From Sphingomonas sp. (lineage in GTDB: Bacteria > Pseudomonadota > Alphaproteobacteria > Sphingomonadales > Sphingomonadaceae), in the NCBI GenBank assembly GCA_019747165.1, contig JAIERC010000345.1:1-11258 (forward strand): a stretch of DNA of 11,258 bases, written 5' to 3'. Under the pieces are notes generated by a model that ran no database searches, had not been told where the DNA came from, and worked only from the letters and a program-made list of their open reading frames with translations. Positions 6,456 through 11,258 of the stretch are shown in pieces. The position numbers were made by a program, and so were the translations under genes. Position 1 is the stretch's first letter. Every line of letters starts with the position of its first letter.

Positions 6456-7423
6456 CCCAGGTCGTCGCGGTCGATATTGGCGGCACGTATGCCCGCTTCG
6501 CCATTGCCGAAGTGGCGGGTGGTCGTATGGTCTCGCTTGGCGAACCCGTGACGCAAAAGACCGCCGAGCATGCCAGCCTGCAAACCGCCTGGCAGGCCTT
6601 TGGCGCACAACACGGCGCGCCCCTGCCCCGCGCTGCCGCGATCGCGGTCGCCTCGCCGATCGGCGGCGATATCATCAAGCTCACCAACAACCCGTGGATC
6701 ATCCGCCCGGCGCTGGTGAAGGAACGGCTCGACGTTGATGACTTCATTCTGATCAACGATTTCGGCGCGATCGGCCATGCAGTGGCACAGGTTGGACCGG
6801 ATTATTTTCTGCACCTTTGCGGCCCAGATCATCCGCTGCCCGATCACGGATCGATCACCGTCTGCGGTCCCGGCACCGGGCTGGGCGTCGCGCAAGTGTT
6901 GCAGGTGCCCGGAAGTTATCATGTTATCGAGACAGAGGGCGGGCATATGGACTTCGCCCCGCTTGACGGACTGGAGGACTCCATCCTGAAGCGGTTGCGC
7001 AAGACCTTCACGCGCGTCTCGGTCGAGCGGATTTGTTCGGGGCCCGGCATCGTGGCGATCTACGAGACGCTCGCCGAGATAGAGGGGCGCGCGGTGCAGC
7101 GGCTCGACGACAAGACGATCTGGACGATGGCGCTGGATGGCAGCGACAGTCTGGCGCTGGCGGCGCTCGACCGCTTCTGCCTGGCACTTGGCGCGGTGGC
7201 GGGCGATCTGGCGCTGGCGCACGGTCCGCATGGCGTCGTGATTGCCGGTGGGCTGGGCCTTCGCCTCAAGGATAAGCTCGTCAATTCAGGCTTCGAGCAG
7301 CGCTTCACCGCCAAGGGGCGCTTCCAGAATTTGATGCGGTCAATCCCCGTCAAGCTCATCACTCATCCGCAACCGGGCCTGTTCGGCGCGGCGGCGGCCT
7401 TTGCGCAAAGGCATACCCAATGA
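6452..7423 (+). CDS. glk: Glucokinase (Glk family)
   Basis: Glk phosphorylates intracellular glucose to glucose-6-phosphate with ATP, feeding Zwf. The 323 residues match the proteobacterial Glk family (E. coli 321), not ROK kinases. Visible elements are the phosphate-binding DIGGTYARFA at 8-17 and LTNNPW at 77-82. INDFGAIGHA at 101-110 contains the probable catalytic Asp103. GPGTGLG is at 139-145, the sugar-binding EGGHMDF at 162-168, and the adenosine-side VVIAGGLGLRL lies late in the protein. The ATG overlaps the edd stop in ATGA, and the gene ends with the same ATGA overlap into eda. The lack of a well-spaced Shine-Dalgarno suggests coupling to edd translation. Its place in the operon implies that free glucose enters the cell unphosphorylated. 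Confidence 0.96.
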   Translation: MTQVVAVDIGGTYARFAIAEVAGGRMVSLGEPVTQKTAEHASLQTAWQAFGAQHGAPLPRAAAIAVASPIGGDIIKLTNNPWIIRPALVKERLDVDDFILINDFGAIGHAVAQVGPDYFLHLCGPDHPLPDHGSITVCGPGTGLGVAQVLQVPGSYHVIETEGGHMDFAPLDGLEDSILKRLRKTFTRVSVERICSGPGIVAIYETLAEIEGRAVQRLDDKTIWTMALDGSDSLALAALDRFCLALGAVAGDLALAHGPHGVVIAGGLGLRLKDKLVNSGFEQRFTAKGRFQNLMRSIPVKLITHPQPGLFGAAAAFAQRHTQ

Positions 7424-8028
7424 CCATTGATGAAATCATGCGCACCAGCGCCGTCATTCCCGTGCTGGTGATTGATGATGCCGCCACCGCCCGGCCGCTC
7501 GCCGAGGCTTTGGTAGCGGGTGGGCTGCGCGTGCTCGAAGTAACATTGCGCACCCCCGCCGCGCTCGATGCGATCCGCGCGATGAAGCAGGTGCCGGGTG
7601 CGATTGTCGGCGCGGGGACGGTGGTCGATGCCGATCAGTTCGCGGCTGTCATGGCAGCCGGTGCCGAGTTCATTGTCTCCCCCGGCCTGACCGAGCGGCT
7701 GGCGCGCCCGATTATCGACAGCGGCGTGCCCTTTCTGCCGGGGATCGCCAATGCGGGGGACATCATGACCGGGCTCGACCTTGGCCTCACCCATTTCAAA
7801 TTCTTCCCCGCCGAAGCCAATGGCGGCCTGAAGGCGCTCAAGGCCCTCGCCGGGCCCTTTTACCAGTGCAAATTCTGCCCGACCGGCGGGATTACCGAAT
7901 CCTCAGCCCCGGAATGGCTGGCGTTCGATCCGGTCCTCTGCGTCGGCGGCAGTTGGGTGACGCCCAAAGGGGCGGACATGGCTATGGTGACGGCGCTCGC
8001 CAAGACTGCCAGTGGGCTTCGCAGATAA
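7420..8028 (+). CDS. eda: KDPG aldolase (2-keto-3-deoxy-6-phosphogluconate aldolase)
   Basis: Eda cleaves KDPG to pyruvate and glyceraldehyde-3-phosphate, closing the Entner-Doudoroff route. It is a class I aldolase with a TIM-barrel fold, normally trimeric. The 202-residue product carries LEVTLRTP at 39-46, with catalytic Glu40 and phosphate-side Arg44, and GAGTV at 64-68. HFKFFPAE at 125-132 holds the Schiff-base Lys127. CPTGGI and CVGGSW, which form the phosphate site, follow near the C-terminus. The ATG at 7420 overlaps the glk stop and has AAAGG at 7407-7411 with 8-base spacing. It is the last gene of the plus-strand cluster and converges on the lipoprotein gene across 128 bp. Members of this family can also act on 4-hydroxy-2-oxoglutarate. 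Confidence 0.97.
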   Translation: MTIDEIMRTSAVIPVLVIDDAATARPLAEALVAGGLRVLEVTLRTPAALDAIRAMKQVPGAIVGAGTVVDADQFAAVMAAGAEFIVSPGLTERLARPIIDSGVPFLPGIANAGDIMTGLDLGLTHFKFFPAEANGGLKALKALAGPFYQCKFCPTGGITESSAPEWLAFDPVLCVGGSWVTPKGADMAMVTALAKTASGLRR

Positions 8029-8138
8029 TTGGGCAGCGCGACCGGTCGTAAATCTTCAATCGGCCCTAATTTTACACACCAATAGCCGTGAACTGGCCAG
8101 AACATCGACGGCCCGTCCCAGTTTGGTCGCCAGAAATA

Positions 8139-8157
8139 AGGGCCCCACCCAGGCCCT
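8139..8157 (-). terminator. Hairpin at the lipoprotein stop codon, possible terminator
   Basis: AGGGCC (8139-8144) and GGCCCT (8152-8157) form a perfect 6-bp stem with a 7-base loop. On the minus strand the stem begins at the last base of the lipoprotein stop codon and is followed by TATTTC, a weak T-rich stretch. It lies in the 128-bp convergent gap between eda and the lipoprotein gene and might act in either direction. No better terminator is visible for eda. Confidence 0.35.
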
Positions 8158-8945
8158 CAATAATGGCTGCAAAACTCTGGTTTGTCGTTGCTAAGCCCGC
8201 ACCCGCGATCCGTTTGCGCGCGGATGCCGGCACAATTATTGTGTACGCTACATTGCGAGCTGAGCCCAGGCGTAACCGCATCGCACCGTTGCCCAAGCCG
8301 TTGGGCAGAGGCAAAGCCGATCTCACTCACGCAACTGCGCGAAAGCGGAATCTCCGGCGCATAGCGATCATGGCCACGATAATCCTTCTTGGCGAAGATC
8401 TTGACGTCGCGGTGCCATTGCTTGGCATAGGGGTGCCACGGACGATCGGGACGCTGCCATGGCGTCGCTGGCTTTTGATAGCCATCAAGGTAACGATTAT
8501 AGGCAGCGGCGACGCAGCCGACATCTTCACAGGCATTACGCTCAGTCACAAAGGCATTCTGCTGTGCCGCGAGAACACTCAGCCGTTCCGGCGAGGCGCT
8601 GCGGTTTGCAGCTTCCCATTGCAGCGCGAGTCGACGGTGCAGCAGCCCGAGTTGATCATGTTCGCAAACCAGCCATTGCGCGCGCCGCAGCGATCCCGAG
8701 CAGGCGAAATCTAGCGATAGCCATGCATCAGGCGGCGGGACATTGTCGTCGTAACGATACCGCGCCTGCCGCTTCAATTCGGCGATCCGCGTGCGCTCCT
8801 GGTCGTCCCGCTGGCGCGCCAACCGTGCTTCATAGGCACGCCGATCATCGCTGCGTTGGTTAGCCTCGCGCGCATATTCCGCGTTTCGATACCAATCGCA
8901 GCTACTTAGGCCGATCAGCATTAGCAACAGCATGAGCTTTTTCAT
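8157..8945 (-). CDS. Putative lipoprotein with LprI-like domain and six-cysteine C-terminal tail
   Basis: The 262-residue product starts with a lipoprotein signal, MKKLMLLLMLIGLSSC, with lipobox Cys16 and Asp at +2, which in E. coli favours inner-membrane retention. An Arg/Asp/Glu-rich, probably helical linker covers about 18-66. Residues 80-156 look like an LprI-type (DUF1311) domain. Cys82, Cys94, Cys139 and Cys144 have the expected spacing, with EHDQLGLLHRRLALQW and the QNAFVTERNAC segment between them. The tail from about 200 has six cysteines (205, 221, 232, 238, 249, 259) in a pattern I associate with sphingomonad envelope proteins. Ten cysteines beyond the lipobox suggest periplasmic disulfides. 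The ATG at 8945 follows GGAAGG with 7-base spacing. LprI members have been linked to lysozyme inhibition, but that role is not shown here. Confidence 0.72.
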   Translation of the reverse strand: MKKLMLLLMLIGLSSCDWYRNAEYAREANQRSDDRRAYEARLARQRDDQERTRIAELKRQARYRYDDNVPPPDAWLSLDFACSGSLRRAQWLVCEHDQLGLLHRRLALQWEAANRSASPERLSVLAAQQNAFVTERNACEDVGCVAAAYNRYLDGYQKPATPWQRPDRPWHPYAKQWHRDVKIFAKKDYRGHDRYAPEIPLSRSCVSEIGFASAQRLGQRCDAVTPGLSSQCSVHNNCAGIRAQTDRGCGLSNDKPEFCSHY

Positions 8946-8974
8946 CGGGAGGCCTTCCGAATCGCCGAGCTGGC

Positions 8975-8999
8975 GTCATGACGTCACTTTTTCATGAAA
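8975..8999. other. Cluster of overlapping palindromes upstream of the lipoprotein gene
   Basis: Three perfect palindromes lie close together: GTCATGAC (8975-8982), TGACGTCA (8979-8986, overlapping the first) and TTTCATGAAA (8990-8999). They are 30-54 bp upstream of the lipoprotein ATG, in the 147-bp gap after mltG, where a promoter or operator for that gene would sit. No convincing -35/-10 pair is visible. They may be regulator sites or chance. Confidence 0.25.
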
Positions 9000-9092
9000 C
9001 GGGCCGGTACGAAAGCTGAATTACTGACCCCGGTTGAAAGTTCCTCGCCGTCGAAAATCACCCGCACGATCGCCCGCCACAGGCAAAATAGA

Positions 9093-10061
9093 TCAGCGCT
9101 CCCCGCGCGCCCGGCGGATCGCATACCATTTCTGCACATTGGCGTTGTGCTGGTCGAGCGTGTCCGCAAACACATGCCCGCCGGTGCCGTCAGCAACGAA
9201 ATAAAGGGCGGTCGATGGCGCGGGATCAAGCACCGCGTCGATGCTGGCGCGCCCCGGATTGCAGATCGGCCCGGCGGGAAGACCTGTCATCGCATAGGTA
9301 TTATAGGCGTTCACCGCCTGCACCTCTGATCGCAAAATGCGCCGCCCGAGCGGCTTGCCCTTGGTGATCGGGTAAATGATCGTCGGATCGGCCTGGAGCA
9401 TCATGCCGCGCTTCAGCCGGTTCGAATAGACCGCCGCAACCATCCGGCGTTCACTGGCCTTGCCGGTTTCCTTTTCAACGATCGAGGCAAGGATCAACGC
9501 CTCACGCGGCGTTGTCACTGCAATGCCCGGCTTGCGGTTGTCCCAGGCCATGGCGAGATATTTGAGCATCGCGCGCTGCATCCGATCAAGCACGCCCTGG
9601 CGGGTATCGCCGCGTTGGAAGCTATAACTGTCGGGCAGGACGGTGCCCTCAATCGGCACGGCGACGTCGCCCTCCAGGCCGCTTGCCGCCATCAGCCGTT
9701 CCTGCACCAGCACGGACGGCAAGCCTTCGGGAATGGTTACAAAGCGTTGGAGCGTCTTTCCGCCTTGCAGCAATTTCAAGATATCGGCCTGGCTGAGATG
9801 CGCCGGAACGCGATATTCGCCCGCCTTGATCGGTGCGCCCGACCCAAACACCTTGGCAAATAGCTTGAACCGGGCCGCCGACGGAATCATTCCCGCCGCT
9901 TCCAGCCGATCAGCAGTGCCAGACAGCGTGGCACCATCGGCCACCTGAAAGGTCGCGTTTCTGGGCGTCGGCCCTGGGCCACCCCAATCCTGCACCAACA
10001 GGAACAGCGCGCCAATTGCCGCGATGACGAGGATCAGACCAAAACAGCCGAGTTTGCGCAT
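9093..10061 (-). CDS. mltG: Endolytic murein transglycosylase MltG (YceG family)
   Basis: MltG is an inner-membrane lytic transglycosylase that cuts nascent glycan strands and so limits their length. The 322-residue protein has one N-terminal membrane helix at about 7-24 with its catalytic part in the periplasm. It then has a LysM-like subdomain with GEYRVPAHLSQADILKLLQ at 81-99 and VTIPEG at 108-113. The catalytic region ILASIVEKETG at 190-200 contains the conserved glutamates 196 and 198. LQADPTIIYP at 222-231 and YNTYAMTGLPAGPICNPG at 253-270 are family hallmarks. The ATG at 10061 is 34 bp after the fabF stop and follows an AAAGTGGG stretch. The fabF-mltG order is common in proteobacteria and suggests co-transcription. 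Confidence 0.95.
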   Translation of the reverse strand: MRKLGCFGLILVIAAIGALFLLVQDWGGPGPTPRNATFQVADGATLSGTADRLEAAGMIPSAARFKLFAKVFGSGAPIKAGEYRVPAHLSQADILKLLQGGKTLQRFVTIPEGLPSVLVQERLMAASGLEGDVAVPIEGTVLPDSYSFQRGDTRQGVLDRMQRAMLKYLAMAWDNRKPGIAVTTPREALILASIVEKETGKASERRMVAAVYSNRLKRGMMLQADPTIIYPITKGKPLGRRILRSEVQAVNAYNTYAMTGLPAGPICNPGRASIDAVLDPAPSTALYFVADGTGGHVFADTLDQHNANVQKWYAIRRARGER

Positions 10062-10095
10062 GCTAGCCCACTTTCGTTTCAGCCGATCGACCGGA

Positions 10096-11258
10096 TCAGA
10101 TTGCCTTCATCACCAGGCTGGCATTGGTGCCACCAAAGCCAAAACTGTTGTTGAGCACCGCCTTTACCTGCCGTTCCTTGGCGACATGCGGCACCAGATC
10201 GACACCTTCACAGCCCTCGCTTGGGTCATCCAGGTTCAGCGTCGGCGGGACGATTTGGTCGCGCATCGCGAGAATGCAGAAAATACTCTCCACAGCGCCC
10301 GCACCACCTAGCAAATGCCCAATCGCCGACTTGGTCGAACTCATCGACAAAGTGCCGATCGCGTTGCCGAACAAGCGGCGGACCGCGCCCAGTTCCAGCT
10401 CGTCGCCGAGCGGGGTCGAGGTGCCGTGCGCGTTGATATAATCGATATCGCCGAGCGACAGGCCCGACCGCTTCATCGCCTGTTGCATCGATCGGAACGC
10501 CCCTGCGCCCTCGGGATGCGGTGCGGTGACGTGATAAGCATCGCCCGACATGCCGTAGCCAACGATCTCAGCGTAGATTTTCGCGCCACGCGCTTTGGCG
10601 TGTTCATATTCTTCCAGGCAAACGACGCCCGCGCCTTCGCCCATCACAAAGCCATCGCGGCCCTTGTCATAGGGGCGGCTGCCCCGTTCCGGCGCGTCGT
10701 TAAACCCGGTCGACAGTGCGCGGGCCTGCGAAAAACCAGCGATGCCAATCGGGCAGATTGCACCTTCGGCCCCGCCCGCGAGCATCACATCGGCATCGTC
10801 AAGCATGATCATCCGCGCGGCATCGCCGATCGAATGCGCGCCGGTCGAACAGGCGGTGACGACCGCATGGTTGGGCCCCATCAGGCCATATTTTATCTGC
10901 ACCTGGCCTGAGATCAGGTTGATCAGCCGACCATGCACGAAATGCGGGGAGACGCGGCGCGGCCCCTTTTCGTGAAGGACAATCGATTCGCTGGCGATGC
11001 CCGGCAGGCCGCCGATCCCCGAGCCGATCGAGCACCCGGCGCGCAGCCGCTGTTCCTCGGTCATGTCGGTCAGACCGGCATCTTCGAGCGCCTGACCAGC
11101 GGCGTCGATGCCAAAAATAATGAACGGATCAACCTGGCGCTGCACCTTGTGGTCAACGCGCTTGCCGGGATCAAAGCCATAAGCATGGTCGGCCGGCTTC
11201 ACCTCACAGGCATAGCGGCAGACATAATCGGTCGCGTCAAAGCGCGTGATCATTCCCG
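10096..11258 (-). CDS. fabF: Beta-ketoacyl-ACP synthase II, 5' end outside window
   Basis: FabF condenses malonyl-ACP with acyl-ACP in type II fatty-acid elongation. The frame stays open to the right edge, and the visible Met at 11251-11253 is internal. About 33 N-terminal residues of a roughly 420-residue protein are missing. Numbering from that Met, the nucleophile is Cys135 in VVTACSTGAHS. His276 is in INAHGTSTPLGD. Lys308 and His313 lie in STKSAIGHLLGGAGAVE. The C-terminal NNSFGFGGTNASLV loop is present, so the Cys-His-His triad is complete. The stop is TGA (plus 10096-10098) and mltG follows 34 bp on. The acpP gene usually precedes fabF and would lie beyond the right edge. Confidence 0.96.
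   Translation of the reverse strand, partial: GMITRFDATDYVCRYACEVKPADHAYGFDPGKRVDHKVQRQVDPFIIFGIDAAGQALEDAGLTDMTEEQRLRAGCSIGSGIGGLPGIASESIVLHEKGPRRVSPHFVHGRLINLISGQVQIKYGLMGPNHAVVTACSTGAHSIGDAARMIMLDDADVMLAGGAEGAICPIGIAGFSQARALSTGFNDAPERGSRPYDKGRDGFVMGEGAGVVCLEEYEHAKARGAKIYAEIVGYGMSGDAYHVTAPHPEGAGAFRSMQQAMKRSGLSLGDIDYINAHGTSTPLGDELELGAVRRLFGNAIGTLSMSSTKSAIGHLLGGAGAVESIFCILAMRDQIVPPTLNLDDPSEGCEGVDLVPHVAKERQVKAVLNNSFGFGGTNASLVMKAI

Noticed and set aside
5661..7231. Long antisense open frames (315 and 483 codons) opposite edd and glk.
   Set aside because: They are antisense shadows produced by GC-rich codon bias. The plus-strand frames carry complete Edd and Glk motifs.
8039..8048. Palindrome CGACCGGTCG shortly after eda as a terminator.
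   Set aside because: It has no loop and no T-run, so it is unlikely to form a terminating hairpin.
8088..8714. Plus-strand 208-codon frame opposite the lipoprotein gene.
   Set aside because: It is antisense to a gene with a signal peptide, lipobox, ribosome binding site and domain-like cysteine spacing, and has no recognisable motif of its own.
8984..9229. Minus-strand 81-codon frame overlapping the 3' end of mltG and running through the mltG-lipoprotein gap.
   Set aside because: Most of it is mltG read in another frame. Only the last 35 or so codons lie outside, with no good start or ribosome binding site and no recognisable motif.

Overview
The window looks like chromosomal DNA from a sphingomonad-type alphaproteobacterium (Sphingomonas, Sphingopyxis, Sphingobium or a relative). 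This is inferred from the GC-rich coding bias, a SecG with a long Ala/Pro-rich tail, a short (type 2) ArgC, and a complete Entner-Doudoroff gene set in the order zwf-pgl-edd-glk-eda. An LprI-like lipoprotein ending in a six-cysteine tail of a kind I associate with sphingomonads points the same way. No species can be assigned from the sequence alone. I see no tRNA, rRNA, CRISPR array, insertion sequence, integrase or other sign of a mobile island.

Layout, left to right. secG lies on the minus strand (94-501). At the left edge the first codons of the next minus-strand gene, possibly pyrG, may just be visible. A divergent intergenic region (502-686) holds a perfect 7+7 inverted repeat and leads to a small MarR-type regulator on the plus strand (687-1070). 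Next comes a short SH3-like ORF (1006-1389) that resembles the N-terminal half of a C40 (NlpC/P60) peptidase without its catalytic domain. Then argC (1400-2329), zwf (2334-3806), a 125-bp gap with a large imperfect hairpin, and pgl (3932-4636), edd (4638-6455), glk (6452-7423) and eda (7420-8028). All of these are on the plus strand. Most junctions are overlaps or gaps of a few bases, so one or two long transcripts are likely. The only sizeable internal gap is the hairpin region between zwf and pgl.

From the right edge, a minus-strand block converges on eda: fabF (cut by the window edge at its 5' end), mltG 34 bp downstream, then, after a 147-bp gap, an LprI-domain lipoprotein. A hairpin at the lipoprotein stop codon is a candidate terminator between the convergent blocks.

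The plus-strand enzymes convert glucose to pyruvate and glyceraldehyde-3-phosphate: Glk makes glucose-6-phosphate, Zwf oxidises it, Pgl opens the lactone, Edd dehydrates 6-phosphogluconate to KDPG and Eda cleaves KDPG. argC (arginine biosynthesis) sits directly upstream and is functionally unrelated, apart from shared use of the NADP(H) pool. The minus-strand block covers fatty-acid elongation (FabF), glycan-strand termination (MltG) and an envelope lipoprotein.

Most of the window is housekeeping sequence, and I do not see a clearly new system. The items most worth a second look are the catalytic-domain-less SH3 ORF, the bulged hairpin between zwf and pgl, and the two-module cysteine-rich lipoprotein.
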